DNA of 22,868 bases from Larix sibirica (Eukaryota > Streptophyta > Pinopsida > Pinales > Pinaceae): NCBI GenBank assembly GCA_004151065.3, contig NWUY0300020159.1:27824-50691 (forward strand), read 5' to 3'. The translations under genes were made by a program, and so were the position numbers. Positions 1 to 9,266 of this stretch are shown here, piece after piece; positions within the stretch are counted from its first letter, which is position 1, and every line of letters begins with the position of its first letter. The notes beneath the pieces were generated by a model that saw only the letters and a program-made list of their open reading frames with translations, was not told the DNA's origin and did not search any database.

Positions 1-1300
1 CAATGCACTTTCTGTGATGGAATCTTGATTTAGGGATATAAAATCACGTGGTCACGATCTTTATTTTGTTTGTGGGTTCTCAAAAATGGAATTAACAAAG
101 AGTAAAAGCTACATTTGTTGGAGCAAGCAAATATATAAATTATATTGTTTTTTTTTTCAATGTGAAACAAAAACTAATTTTAATTATAATGTTGATTATG
201 TATATAAAGGAATTTGATTTGCAAATGAAAAGTATGTCATGTGTAAGCATTAATAAGCTATGTCATTGGAAAGATCAAAATTTTGGCTCCCAACACTTAT
301 CCTTTTGTCAATAGTTATCTTCAAAAGAATCTATAAAACAAAGATCTTTGCCCTAGTGCCTTGTCCAACAACAAATTTAAGAAGATAGTACACCCCCCAT
401 CAACTCTCTTGATCTCCTTAGACAAGCACCATCAAAAATCTCAGGTTTTCCTTTATCTATACATAGATTCAAGAAAACTTCGATTCTCCATTGCCAATCT
501 AATCTTGTGTGCAACATGCATTGGGGGAAGACACCCGATCTTAGAAGATTTAGTCTAGCAAATTTTTGTCTAGCGTATCTTTGTCCCATTTCTCCTTTGC
601 CCCTAATAATTTGGTAACCTCCATCCAAACAAGGATAGAAAAAGGACATACCACAACATGTTGTTTATCGATTCTTCACTTTTATTACAAAAGTACATCT
701 ATTTGGGCCCACTCAATTTCTCTTATGACCATTAGTAGGGTTCAACAAATTGGACACAAAGAAATATTAAGTCAATGGTATCATGCATCATGTTGAAATA
801 TAAATAGATGAAATATATTGTTTGTTTTGGATCATGGGTTGTTTTGACTTCTATTTGGGTAGAGATTTTTCAATTGCAATAACAATTTTAATTTCTTGGT
901 TAAATCTTCAGCGATAATGATTAAGCTTATGAAGTTTTGGTTTGTCTTCAAATTTACATACTTGGATGTTAGATTGTAGAGTTTTTATGTTTTTGCAAGC
1001 TTTTGACATGATTCAACAAGCATGCATAGTTGAGATCCTAATGCCATTTTATGCTCAATCCAAAATAATGTTGATTGATCTTGATATTGTTTATCTTACT
1101 ACTCTTATGTCTACTTGTAAAATGCTTCTAGGTTCCTTGAAGGCAACCTTTACATTATTACTTGTAAAAAGTTTCTAGCCTCATTGGCTACAATATCACA
1201 CTTTTGCAAGGAATAAAAACATATGTTTCTATGTCAAGATATGAATCCCTATTGATTTAAATAAAACAATAGTTGAATACGAAACAATATATGCTTACTT
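1..1300. other. AT-rich stretch, no recognisable gene
   Basis: Open frames here are short and resemble no family I know. A run of ten T lies at 148-157. If the LINE to the right has a long 3' untranslated region, this could be its poly(A) tail read on the opposite strand, but the distance of about 1.15 kb from the last LINE domain makes that speculative. A short imperfect repeat (CTTGTAAAATGCTTCTAG and CTTGTAAAAAGTTTCTAG) occurs near 1115 and 1160. I see no promoter, RNA gene or domain that I can support. Confidence 0.5.
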
Positions 1301-1319
1301 GACCTCTTATTCAATTAGG

Positions 1320-1715
1320 GCTCCCTTCCTCCAATAATAAAACATTTTTTGATAATTGGTCTACTAGAACATTGAACTCTCTATAGAGGTGAACAAAAAG
1401 AAATGGCTTTAAACGACTCCTTGATGGGCAAGATTCATAAGAGGCTTAAGCAATAGGTTTTTTTAACGTACATTTTTTATATGCCCAATCCACTATCAAC
1501 TACAAACACTTGAAATATTTTAACACCCTTGTCTACATTTATTTTCAGTAAAAGGCACATAGCATATAGTAATGATTGATTATTAGTACCTGTCTCTATT
1601 GAAAACTTTAGCACGAAAAGATGTTGTCGATTCAAACATAAACTTACTCTAGTCCCTCACATACAAGGATCACCCTAACATGCTTCGTCAAAATACCCCT
1701 TAGCTTGATAAAAAA
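1320..1715 (-). pseudogene. LINE RNase H domain remnant
   Basis: Reading the minus strand from about 1715 gives the order expected of the RNase H domain at the C-terminus of plant L1 ORF2. A FDEAC.GDP stretch corresponds to the usual FDGAS.GNPG around the first catalytic Asp. GTNNQSLLYA corresponds to the TNN.AE..A segment, but the catalytic Glu is missing. VDSGLGI corresponds to the GDS.L motif. HLYREFNVLVDQLS corresponds to the H..RE.N..AD.L C-terminal motif. At least two stop codons fall in the first 15 residues. The domain would degrade the RNA strand of the RNA-DNA hybrid. Recognition rests on the succession of four motifs rather than on any single one. Confidence 0.75.
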
Positions 1716-1720
1716 ATAAT

Positions 1721-1826
1721 TATTGGTTTTGTTAATGCTCTGACATGTTGCACTTTAGTTGAAGACCAATTATTATTGGTTCTTTTAATGCTTTGACATG
1801 TTGCACTTTAGTTGAAGACCAATTTC
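1721..1826. repeat. Two-copy 53-bp tandem repeat
   Basis: The units at 1721-1773 and 1774-1826 differ at about three positions in their first 20 bases and then match over TGACATGTTGCACTTTAGTT and the following GAAGACCAAT. The repeat lies between the zinc-binding and RNase H parts of the LINE, so it is probably a local duplication inside the element after or during its decay. Confidence 0.9.
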
Positions 1827-1839
1827 CATTTCCAACACC

Positions 1840-2110
1840 TTAGTTGGATTGAATTCTAGATCTTGGAAGACCATTTGTTTCTAGATAACCATACCCCAAT
1901 TCATAGAACATGGAAGGGCCTTGGAATCTTTTACAGATTTGGTCTATGACTACAAATTTCTCATTGGATTTACATAGGATGCATCCTACAAGGCTTTGCA
2001 TATTCCGTTTATGAAAGTTGTCCCAAGTTAATATTTTAATGTCTAAAGCTAACCACACATTTTCTTTTTGCTTTTAAAGGGGTTTCAATCTTCCAAATTA
2101 AAGGCCACCA
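1840..2110 (-). pseudogene. LINE zinc-binding (zf-RVT) domain remnant
   Basis: This is the zinc-binding domain found between RT and RNase H in plant LINE proteins (zf-RVT). The strongest segment, from about 2058 downward, reads WLALDIKILTWDNFHKRN and then GCILCKSNE, including the C..C pair and the typical K.LTWDNL.KRN signature. A second Cys follows in QICKRF. The upstream piece IWKIETPLKAKRKC (2098 to about 2057) is in a different frame, so there is a one-base shift near 2100 that is undone in an A-rich run near 2065. The domain is thought to help bind nucleic acid. Confidence 0.8.
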
Positions 2111-2298
2111 CCAATATCTTTCTCCTTAAAATCCAATTCTTTTGCCCACTTCCAACCTTGAGACCACACATTCTTACCAACATTAGAAACTACATCCTCC
2201 AAGGAATAAATTCCTAAATGATGAAGGTCTCTTAACAACTTCTTGTACAATCTAAAATTGCTTTTGCATTCAATCCAAAGGTCTTCCCTAGTTCTCAC
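2098..2298 (-). pseudogene. LINE segment between RT and zf-RVT
   Basis: A 66-codon open stretch on the LINE frame. It begins with residues resembling the end of the FW.D.W segment (REDLWIEC) and continues with LYKKLLRDLHHLGIYSLEDV. Plant LINEs commonly have such a W- and D-rich linker here, ahead of the zinc-binding region. Its GTG start has no meaning as a real initiation site; it is simply the interval between two stops in a dead ORF2. Function is not established beyond its place in the polyprotein. Confidence 0.6.
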
Positions 2299-2699
2299 AC
2301 TATTCCCTCAACCAAATTTCCACCTTGACCATTTTCCTACTAAGGGAAATGCCTTCACCAAAGCTTTCCAAATTGTGAAACCACCATTTGAATTCTTCGT
2401 GCTCAAACTAGTCTACTATAGATTCCCTTCTTAAGTATTTTCCTTTCATAACCTTGCCCTCTAGAGCTTCATTATAGATCCTTCTCTACACAACTTTTGT
2501 AGGAAGGACTAAACTAAAGACATGCATATTTTAAACCATAACCTCTTGTTTCTTTTAGATTTGCCATTTTTCCCTCTTGACTCAGGATATTTAATCATTT
2601 TCCCTCTTACCAGTCCACAAAAAATTGAAGCATTTTTTCCTAATTTTAGTTGAAATATGTAAGATGGCCATAAAGTGTATTGGAATTCTTTCTAACACC

Positions 2700-3780
2700 A
2701 CCTTGATCAAGATTAATCTCCCTCTGGAAAATCATCTATTACATCATAAAGAACCATTAATTCAATTTTATTGTACATCCACAAAAAAATTTCGTACCTA
2801 TACTTATTAGGTTTCAAGTTAAAACCTAGATATTTTATTCCTTGATTTACCTCCATTACATTCACAAGGAACACTATTTCTATTTGGGATTTATCATCCT
2901 TGGACACCTCTCTGAACAATGAGGACATCCTCATGTTAATTTCCATGTGTGTAGCCCTACACTATATGTTCAAAATTTCTCTAGTATTTCTTAATTCCCT
3001 TAATGATGCATGCCCAAAAATCATAATATCATTAATGAAAATGAGAAACAATCATAGAATTACAATATTTACCCCTTTCACAACCCCTTTGTTTCTAATA
3101 TCTTGAAAGGGGTAAACAAAAGGTGAGAGAGGACAACCTTGACACAACCTTCTAGATTTATTGAAGAAGCCAGTAGGCGATCCATTGATAAGAACTACAA
3201 AGGAAGTTGATACAAGGCACCCCATGATCCATTCCACTATTTGTAAGTTTATTTCAATTTATAGCAATCAAAACCTAATGAAGAGCCTACTTACCTTGTC
3301 ATAGGCTTTAGCTAGATCTATGATTGAGTGCATACCTTCTTGAATTGATCCAACAACATCATGAATTATTTTATTAAAAAGGAAAACAAAATGTTCTTTA
3401 GAAATAATGCTAGACAAATCTCTTTTAACTCGTTTCTTATGATTTTGGAAATCAATTTGTAAACTAGATTGCATAAATACATAGGCTTGAACTCATTGAA
3501 ATAAGACTTGATCCTAGGTTTTTGGAATAAGTTCCATGAAGGTAGAGTTCATGGCTCCCAACACTCTTCTCGAGGTTTTGGAATCCACCATTTTTTGATG
3601 ATCATCTATCACCAAGGCATAAAATGCAATGAAAACTTCTATTGACTACCAATCATGCCTAGGGATTTTTGCCTTTTTAAAGGCACTTAAAATTGATTTT
3701 ATTTCCTCCTTGGACACCTTTGCCTCCAAGCTTCGCATTCTTTTCTTTGTCAATTAGCATGGGGAATAACCTAATGATTT
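2700..3780 (-). pseudogene. LINE reverse transcriptase domain remnant
   Basis: RVT_1-type RT of the L1 group, read from high to low coordinates. An early segment KVSKEEIKSIL lies at 3720. The palm A motif IDLAKAYDKV lies near 3325-3292 and keeps its catalytic Asp (3316-3318). LINGSPTGFF..SR.L.QGCPLSPF lies near 3190-3110, where the usual RQGDPLSP has lost Arg and Asp. The catalytic FADD box is at 3028-3039 and reads FIND, so the first Asp of the pair is Asn. IKYLGFNL, a typical post-palm motif, lies near 2840. Stops occur at 3052-3054 and in the stretch before 2946. From 3720 to 2713 all recognised pieces are in one frame. RT would copy the element RNA from a nicked target end. The changed catalytic box alone makes this copy inactive. 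Confidence 0.9.
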
Positions 3781-4235
3781 GCATGAATTAATCTATATTA
3801 GCTTCCTTTGGGTCCTTATAGAAATTTTTGACATATTGCTTGCTCACTTTGGCAATCTCCTTATGGGTCCTAACCTTGGTGCCATCTGTTGAGCTTATTT
3901 CCAATATGATGCTTATGTTCCTTCTACGAGTGACAAATTTATAGAGATGGCTCTACTTTTTAATCTCCATTCAATTGCATATTTGGTTGCTTTCTTCGCT
4001 TTAGATCTTTGAGAGAATTAAATTCCTCATTTGAGAAAAATCTAATTTTATTAAATATCATTCTTATTCCTTCTTCCACTTCCTTCAAATCTTTCTAATT
4101 TTATTGTGTGAATATTCAACCCCAAGTTGCAACTTCCACTTTAAAATTTTTAGATTGTCTGCAAATTTCTTCGTAGCTGAATCCCCACTATCATCCATCA
4201 CAATGCCTCCAATTTTAACCACTATAGCTTTGGAG
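3725..4235 (-). pseudogene. LINE linker between endonuclease and RT, frame shifted
   Basis: This part of ORF2 is read one frame away from its neighbours. It contains KFADNLKILKWKLQLGVEYS (near 4175-4116), matching the LK.WNK..FG region of plant LINEs. SHLYKFVTRRRNISII follows near 3950-3905, matching the T.FFH...RRR.N.I region just before RT. A stretch ending KQYVKNFYKDP lies near 3840-3805, matching the F..LF segment. The frame returns to that of RT near 3725, where KLGG passes into EAKVSKEE by a one-base indel. The other shift is explained by the 29-bp insertion at 4232-4270. Confidence 0.75.
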
Positions 4236-4270
4236 TAATTACTCCTTAGTAAGTAAGCTAGGAGTAATTA
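4232..4270. repeat. 10-bp direct repeat bounding a 29-bp insertion
   Basis: GGAGTAATTA occurs at 4232-4241 and again at 4261-4270, exactly 29 bases apart; the left copy lies in the palindrome GGAGTAATTACTCC. In the LINE, the endonuclease frame enters from the right reading PFKFNYS, and the shifted frame leaves on the left reading NYSKAIVV. Leaving out one 29-base unit makes the two frames continuous, so this duplication accounts for one of the frameshifts. Confidence 0.7.
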
Positions 4271-4965
4271 AACTTAAAAGGAGTTGGTGGTCCTTTACTC
4301 TAATAGTCAATTTGCAACATAATAGGTAGGTGTTACTAGCCACCCTGGACCACCCAAGATCCCTCTATGTTTGAGTTTGACAACATATGATCAAATATTA
4401 TGAAACTATCCATCCTTTTCAAAATTCCACTTCTTCCTCTTGCCATTCGTCCATGTAGGAACCAATTTAATTGGTTCAATGTTTGCAAAATTGCGAGTTA
4501 AAACATCACCTCTTGCTACCTCACCCCATATTTCTCTTTGATTAAGAGTTAAATTTAAGTCCCCTTAATTTATAGCATTGCCACCTTGAAATACACAAGA
4601 ACCCCCAAGACCTCCCCAATGGGGTTTCTTGTCACTATAGGGCCCAGATATATTATGATTTAAAACCCTTCCCCAATTCTTTTGGCGTTCCTTCAATTAC
4701 AATACTTGCATTCAACATATTAGATTACATCAAATTTATAGTTTGAACTAGTTACTAATCCTTCAAATAGTCCCATAACATCCAAAGAGAAAAACTTCCC
4801 ATCTTTTAAAAAAGAAGGCTTGTCTTTTCCCTCATGCATGGTTTCTTGAAGAAGCAGAACATTAGGATTATGCATCGCACATTCTTTCATGCCTTTTATT
4901 CTCCATTGTAATATGCAATGGAGTAGTTTGTTTATCGTCGGTGTTCCCATCGCTTATACAGTTTT
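4240..4965 (-). pseudogene. LINE APE-type endonuclease domain remnant
   Basis: The N-terminal part of LINE ORF2. It opens with ILQWRIKGM, like ILSWNIRGL, and NPNVLLLQET (near 4870-4840), which carries the catalytic Glu of the QET motif. IIIYLGPIVTRN corresponds to the N.YGP segment. LLIKEKYG near 4530 corresponds to the region after GDFN. LAILQTLNQLNWFLHGRMA and RSGILKRMDSFIIF (4497-4395) correspond to the W.N....S.LDRFL region. The final SDH motif falls at 4330-4338 but reads stop-stop-His before LPIM. At least eight in-frame stops are present. The enzyme would nick target DNA to start target-primed reverse transcription. All these pieces share the RT frame. Confidence 0.85.
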
Positions 4966-4999
4966 CAAGGTTCATATTAACTTTTAATATCTTCTCATA

Positions 5000-6220
5000 T
5001 GGAGACAAAATCTTGGCTTATATGATTGTTTTATCTAGAATACCTTTCCAATAAATGGATTATCATTGAGCTTTGCTTTAAAATATCATAGGGCCTTCAA
5101 ACTTTGGAAAGGAATGGATTATTATAGTTTTTTAATAAGCTACATTTATACCCTTCAATTAACATAATAAACAGTACAAAAAGCTTGAACGGGCTTGCCT
5201 GTTAGGAAACTAGAATCGTCCTTCGTTGTTCAGTCCATGAGTCCAAAAACTATTAAGCCTTCCTTGAGGGGAAACCAAACTCTAAACCATGGTTTGAGAT
5301 GTCTTGATATCAGTCAAAACCATAAAATATTGTTTGTTAACGTGCATGTTAAAAACTAAGATAAGCAGTCTAAATGTATCAAAAGAAAACTATATGAACA
5401 ATAAATTTGAAACTAGCTGTTCTAGTCATCTTAGTAATTGGTATGACTGCCACCTCTGATCCTTGGGCACGAGACTATTTTGGTTGAGGTGCAAGCTTTG
5501 TTGTAAAAACCATTCCTGTTGTATTTCTAGCTAGAATATTTAGCTTATTGTTTAGATTGGTGAGAGCTTTAATCAATAGGTTGAATCTATTATTCAGATA
5601 GTCTATCATGTAATTGAAGTTTTGGAGCTGAGATTGAACCTCTTCCGCCTTACTATCTTGCTTAGCATGGTTTCCCATTAGAAAATTTCTTAACAATGTT
5701 TTGGTTTGCCAGTATAAGAGAATATTTTTGGCATGTTTGGTCTTGCTGGTGTGGGAGGTATTGGCCTCACATGCCTCTTGGATCTAATTCCGTAATTATT
5801 GTTGCTCTTCTTATGCTTGGAGAAAGTAATTCTCTCCCTTAACCCAAGATTCTACCCGTTGCATATTTCCCTTGACATTCCCAAAAATTCGGAGGTGGTA
5901 GGTTGCTTTTTCCTTCTCAATTTCGTTTTTCACTCTTGGCATGTGGTTATAGCTATGGGTTTGTTTACTAGGAGTCTCCCTCACTTTTCTATTGCAAACC
6001 ATGGTTGTAGATAGAGGAATAAAAATTAAAACTAAGAATTCGAGGGCAAAGTTACCAGAATGTATGTTTTCCACCTTTGTCCCATGCTTGTTTCTTGACT
6101 GCTTCCCCCTTACGCTACTCACCTCATGGTGCCTACAAATTTTCCAATGTTGATGGTTGCTAGCTTAGGCATATGTTGATTCATTGGACACTACTCCCGC
6201 ACTCTTCTCCCCTTCCTACT
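5000..6220 (-). other. Unidentified stretch upstream of the LINE, possible LINE 5' part
   Basis: Several minus-strand open stretches occur (5475-5696, 5811-6122) but none matches a family I recognise, and I found no CCHC zinc knuckle. Their position directly upstream of LINE ORF2, on the same strand, would fit a decayed ORF1 or 5' region. Positional argument is all there is for that. The 19-base word at 5111-5129 also occurs at 14817-14835. Confidence 0.3.
5475..5696 (-). CDS. Short open frame with heptad-like pattern
   Basis: An open stretch of 73 codons. Residues 15-55 are rich in Asn, Leu and Gln, with hydrophobic residues spaced roughly every three or four (for example YLNNRFNLLIKALTNLNNKL), which suggests a coiled coil. 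Coiled coils are common in LINE ORF1 proteins and retroelement gag proteins, and the location upstream of LINE ORF2 fits the first. It could equally be chance in AT-rich DNA. I do not recognise the protein. Confidence 0.25.
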   Translation of the reverse strand: MLRNFLMGNHAKQDSKAEEVQSQLQNFNYMIDYLNNRFNLLIKALTNLNNKLNILARNTTGMVFTTKLAPQPK

Positions 6221-6540
6221 TTAAGCAACACTATGTTTTGTTGGTTGTGGAACAATCCCAGTTTTAGATGGCCTTACATTTCTTCCTTTCCTCTCATCAG
6301 ACTCACATATTGCCACTCGGATCCTAACTCCATTCACACCATGACTATGATTCTTGTAATTCTTAGAACACGAAGGAGGGAGCCCTTTCATCCCCAGAGC
6401 TTGAATTTCACTAGGAGTCGCAAGGAGAGGATGCCTATGATTTTGAAGCTTTGCATTCTTCCTTCCATCAAGACAATTTCCATCATCCACCATGATCATT
6501 AAAATGAGTGTGATTTCCCCATCATTTCTCCCGCTGTCAC
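6221..6540 (-). pseudogene. Downstream half of an ORF split by the Copia array
   Basis: Without the Copia array and one copy of its 5-bp target duplication, this segment continues in frame from the segment at 14586-14847. Together they make 194 codons including the stop at 6221-6223, with no internal stop. The junction reads NY then GDSGRNDGE. The local ATG at 6497-6499 (MIMVDDGN) is therefore probably internal. The protein half is basic and rich in Asn, His and Arg, with no motif I recognise. It may belong to the LINE 5' region, to another retroelement or to a host gene. Reading-frame continuity is seen directly; identity is unknown. Confidence 0.5.
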
Positions 6541-6545
6541 CATGA
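6541..6545. other. Left target-site duplication, CATGA
   Basis: These five bases sit directly outside the left LTR end (TGTT at 6546). The matching right copy is CATAA at 14586-14590. Five-base duplications are usual for Copia integrases. Removing one copy plus the array restores an open reading frame, which supports the assignment. Confidence 0.75.
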
Positions 6546-7592
6546 TGTTTAGATTTCTTAAATTTAGAAGTGATTTACATTTCCAATAAATTACTCATAT
6601 TTAATTACATGGAGATCTAACACATTCCTAATCTGCATTTTTTGAATGTAAACACATTGAATCTAACAAACTGAAAATGCATAGTGGAAACATAAATAAC
6701 AGATAAATATTCAACCACACATTTAATATAGTGATTTTCTAGGCAATGCCCTTGGAAAACCCCGGGAAAACCAGTCAATGAGAGAATTTTATTAAGCAAC
6801 CCACATAGAAAACTTAGAATTTTACAACAATACAACTCAACAATCAATGCACTTGTACGATTTGTAATTTTAGAAACAAACCTTGAATTTTATGCCCAAT
6901 AAGCAGTACGACTTGTATGACCCTATACAACAATAGCAAATTCCTTGATTTTTGTGCCCAGAAATTGTGTTGTTCAACTCTTCAATTTTTGTGCCCAACT
7001 AGTTATACAGCCTATATGGCCTTGCATAGTCTATTAGTAATAGGAAAATCCTTAATTTTTGTGCCCAGAAATCGTGCTATTCATCTACTTGATTTTCATG
7101 CAACCATTCTACTCTACGACCCTCGAAAATCATGCCTTCTTTCTCAGTTATAAGGACTTAGAAATTCATGTGAGGAAATATGTTGTACAAACCAATAATT
7201 AATACACTGTACAACCTGTCATAAATGTTTTACTTGTATTAGGATGCATGCCTAGTCTCCTCTTGGGAAATGCACCCCCCTCTCAACTTCTCTCTTCTCG
7301 TCTTTTCTTCAACTCTCCAAAACTCTTTTCATTCACAATGTATGTCTAAACTCTCCTAGAATTTTTTTATTATTAATGGAGAGAATGACTTTGTCTCTTC
7401 ATTCTCCTAGTCAAAGGATGAGTCAAATTTCAATAAATGAAAATTAAAAGTCATTTTCACTCACCAATTTAATAAAAATTCACATTAACCTTTTAACACT
7501 AAAGTTAATGTTTAGGAAAGTCACTTAGATCCTTTCTACATGCCTAGACACCAAGCCTATGTAGAAGACCTCCCGAGCTATAAAATATAATA
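6546..7592 (-). repeat. 3' LTR of the Copia array (1047 bp)
   Basis: On the plus strand it starts TGTTTAGATTTCTTAAATT and ends TATAAAATATAATA; the right LTR starts TGTTGATATTTCTTAAATT and ends TATAAAATCTAACA. The two align throughout, including CCCTTGGAAAA.CCCCG, GTCAATGAGAGAATTTTATT, GCAGTACGAC.TGTATG and a block around GGAGAGAATGACTTTGTCTC. Mismatches and small indels are frequent, which points to an old insertion. An internal imperfect repeat of about 100 bp lies at 6906-7100. Being on the minus strand, the LTR 5' end is at 7592. Confidence 0.9.
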
Positions 7593-7601
7593 CTCCCTAT
7601 T
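7593..7601 (-). promoter_or_regulatory. Probable polypurine tract of unit 1
   Basis: The minus strand reads AATAGGGAG immediately before the 3' LTR. This is the right place and composition for the plus-strand primer. It is short and degraded; the equivalent site in unit 3 (11808-11820) reads CTAAGATGAAG. Confidence 0.45.
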
Positions 7602-7945
7602 AGCGAGGAAGGTATTTCTGGAACCTCCGCTTGGATTTGTCTCCAACCCCATCACTCCATCCGTTGTTGTAGTTACTCATCCCTCTGAAACATAAGGCTT
7701 CATTGTCACATGCGCTGGAATCTGTGTCGAAGACTAGTTCTTGCAAAACATGCTCTGAGGAGTCTCCTCACACTCCCGACCATCAAACTAAGTCATATTG
7801 TACCAACTCAATCTACTGACAGTACGGGAAGAACCCACACAACCATTTTCCCCTAATACTGGCACGGACCCTAAATCCAAGATCCACTTGGACCTAACCA
7901 CAGGTTGTCCTAGCAACTTGTACAATCTCCTCTATCTAACACCAA
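7602..7945 (-). pseudogene. Unit 1 shared C-terminal tail
   Basis: Read on the minus strand this begins with YKLLGQPVVRSKWILD (near 7925-7875), the usual start of the GAG-pre-integrase region of Copia polyproteins. It then runs into GCVGSSRTVSRLS, CEETPQSMFCKN and TTTTDGVMG, and ends at the polypurine tract. Stops interrupt it (for example after YNMT and after FCKN). The same tail is present in units 2 and 3. There is no HHCC zinc finger, integrase core or RT between protease and LTR, where an autonomous element would have about 3 kb of coding sequence. The tail may be the fused ends of the deleted region; its function is unknown. Confidence 0.7.
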
Positions 7946-8300
7946 ACACTCATGTTGTGTTTAGGGTAGCTCCCTTTGGATATATAAGTACATGTCCCCT
8001 CTGGAACACCACACTATATCCCTCATCCTCCAAAGTTGATACTGAGAGAGAGCTAACATTCAACTCTAGTACAAACAACACCTCATCCACCTCCATAGAT
8101 CCTCTTGACTCTAGCTGGAATTTCACACATCCAACCTCCTTCACTGCATACATGGTGTCAACTTCCCTATCCACATATCAGTCTAAGTATGTCTCTAAAA
8201 CACTAAGGAACACGAAACTCATTCTCGTCATATGGTAAGATGAACCATTGCCCACAATCCATGCTCCAATGTCATCAAACCTTGCATTACCATTGCCTGA
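7946..8300 (-). pseudogene. Unit 1 Copia aspartic protease remnant
   Basis: Retropepsin of the Copia type, following the CCHC knuckle. The active-site region, near 8275-8235, reads AWIVGNGSSYHMT, where the family has W..DSG.S.HMT; both the catalytic Asp and the next Ser are changed. Downstream, 8174-7953 gives a long open stretch, including YAVKEVGCVKFQLES, LSVSTLEDEGYSVVF and VLIYPKGAT. This matches the YAVKGVG.V.F.L.....L.VS.LEDKGY.V.F..G.VL..PKG region of plant Copia proteases. The enzyme would cut the Gag polyprotein within the virus-like particle. The lost Asp means it is inactive here. Confidence 0.85.
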
Positions 8301-8364
8301 AAGACGAGAGACCAGAGAAAATTACTTTTCAAAGTGCTCAATCTCAAGTAATGTTGCAGTATAT

Positions 8365-8480
8365 GTCTCACCCTTTCCCTTCTTTTTGTTTGGACATTAA
8401 CTCGCATAGTGGTTAGTCTCCTGACATGCAAAGCATTTCACTTTGTTGAAGTCCTTCTTATGTTCACCTTTCTAGCTAGG
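8365..8480 (-). pseudogene. Unit 1 CCHC zinc knuckle, broken
   Basis: The minus strand reads KVKCFACQETNHYAS, then a stop codon (8397-8399), then CPNKKK. This is a C..C....H....C nucleocapsid knuckle with Asn in place of the usual Gly before His, and with the stop one residue ahead of the last Cys. Units 2 and 3 have the intact form CFACHNTGHYAIQC. The knuckle packages element RNA in Gag particles. Confidence 0.85.
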
Positions 8481-8507
8481 CCCATCACCTAGGCCTTTAT
8501 TAGGCCT

Positions 8508-9149
8508 CTACTTGCTCTTTCTTGTAAGAGAAATATTCTCATCATCCCCATGTTGCTGGGTTGTGTGGCTGGAGCTGACTCTCACATCCTCCTGTATGAA
8601 ATCGTCCCAAAGTCTAGTCCATATAGGCATGTTCTCTCTGGCAATGATCACACACACAAAGTCCTGCCGAGGTTGTGAGAAACCATTCAAGGCAGTTCTC
8701 ACCAACTCGATATCATCCACTTTATCACCAACAACACCTAACTCATCATGTACCTGTAAAATCATGGTAAGGTATGATGTAACATTGTCAATCTTGGTCA
8801 TCTTAGTATCTCTTAGTTTCTCCCTCAAAACCATTTTCGAGTTTTGATTATTGCTCTGGTACAACTTCATCAAAGCTGCCCACATATCAAAGGTATTATT
8901 TTTCCCTGTCACATGAGGCATAATGTGGTCTTTCACTGCATCAAGAAGAATACATTTTTCCTTCACATTCTTCTTGTTATATTTAGCCAATGGAACAAGA
9001 TGAATGAGAATCGTGACAACTTCCTTGATTATATCGCATAACTCAAATTCCTCCAACAACAAAGTGACCCTCTCCTTCCATGGGATGAAATTTGATGCAC
9101 TCTCAAGCCTATCCTCAACCTGCAGTCCAAATGTCACAAACATACTCAT
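8508..9149 (-). CDS. Unit 1 Copia gag (UBN2 / Retrotran_gag_2 type)
   Basis: The longest gag frame in the window: 213 codons from ATG at 9147-9149 to a stop at 8508-8510. The N-terminal part RLESASNFIPWKERVTLLLE (residues about 14-33) matches the RL.G.NY..W...M..LL start of Retrotran_gag_2. KDHIMPHV...NTFDMWAALMKLYQS and LREKLRDTKMTKIDNVTSYL match the family core. ELVRTALNGFSQP near residue 150 matches the LL.GLP..Y region. The C-terminal stretch continues towards the CCHC knuckle in the next segment but is separated by a stop. Gag would form the cytoplasmic virus-like particle. It lies about 100 bases downstream of the primer-binding site, as expected. Compared with units 2 and 3 this copy keeps the Trp in PWKER and has no frameshift, so it is the best-preserved gag. 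Confidence 0.85.
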   Translation of the reverse strand: MSMFVTFGLQVEDRLESASNFIPWKERVTLLLEEFELCDIIKEVVTILIHLVPLAKYNKKNVKEKCILLDAVKDHIMPHVTGKNNTFDMWAALMKLYQSNNQNSKMVLREKLRDTKMTKIDNVTSYLTMILQVHDELGVVGDKVDDIELVRTALNGFSQPRQDFVCVIIARENMPIWTRLWDDFIQEDVRVSSSHTTQQHGDDENISLTRKSK

Positions 9150-9249
9150 AGACCAACCAACAACAAGCCCAAATCTGTTAGGTGAAACAACTTAGCAATA
9201 CCCTTGCTATCCCTTGTGTCAAATAATGGTTCTTTGTTCAAAATCAGAT

Positions 9250-9266
9250 CCCCAACTCTGATACCA
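9250..9266 (-). promoter_or_regulatory. Unit 1 primer-binding site (initiator tRNA-Met)
   Basis: The minus strand reads TGGTATCAGAGTTGGGG directly after the LTR end TCAACA. TGGTATCAGAG is the standard plant Copia primer site, complementary to the 3' end of initiator tRNA-Met. There is no gap between LTR and primer site. Confidence 0.9.

Larger units (their letters stand above)
1320..4965 (-). mobile_element. Decayed L1-like plant LINE, ORF2 region
   Basis: A non-LTR retrotransposon ORF2 can be followed on the minus strand over about 3.6 kb in the canonical order: APE-type endonuclease, reverse transcriptase, zinc-binding zf-RVT domain and a C-terminal RNase H. The RNase H tail is characteristic of many plant L1 elements. 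Most domain fragments (starts at 4950, 3474, 3237, 2946, 2298 and 2058) share one reading frame. Between about 4235 and 3725 the coding frame is shifted by one, and a second short shift lies at about 2100-2065. Many stop codons are spread throughout, so the element is dead. The 5' and 3' ends are not defined; no target duplication or poly(A) tail was identified with confidence. An autonomous copy would act by nicking target DNA and copying its RNA there. Confidence 0.9.

Noticed and set aside
148-157. Poly(T) run as the definite 3' end of the LINE
   Set aside because: It is more than 1.1 kb from the last LINE domain and no target duplication pair was found.
4232-4245. Palindrome GGAGTAATTACTCC as an operator or terminator
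   Set aside because: It lies inside the dead LINE and is explained as part of a small duplication.
6173-6502. A 109-codon plus-strand frame
   Set aside because: It overlaps the minus-strand segment that continues in frame across the Copia insertion; it shows no family motif and has biased composition.
7798-8238. A 146-codon plus-strand frame
   Set aside because: It is antisense to the Copia protease and tail, which have clear family motifs on the minus strand.
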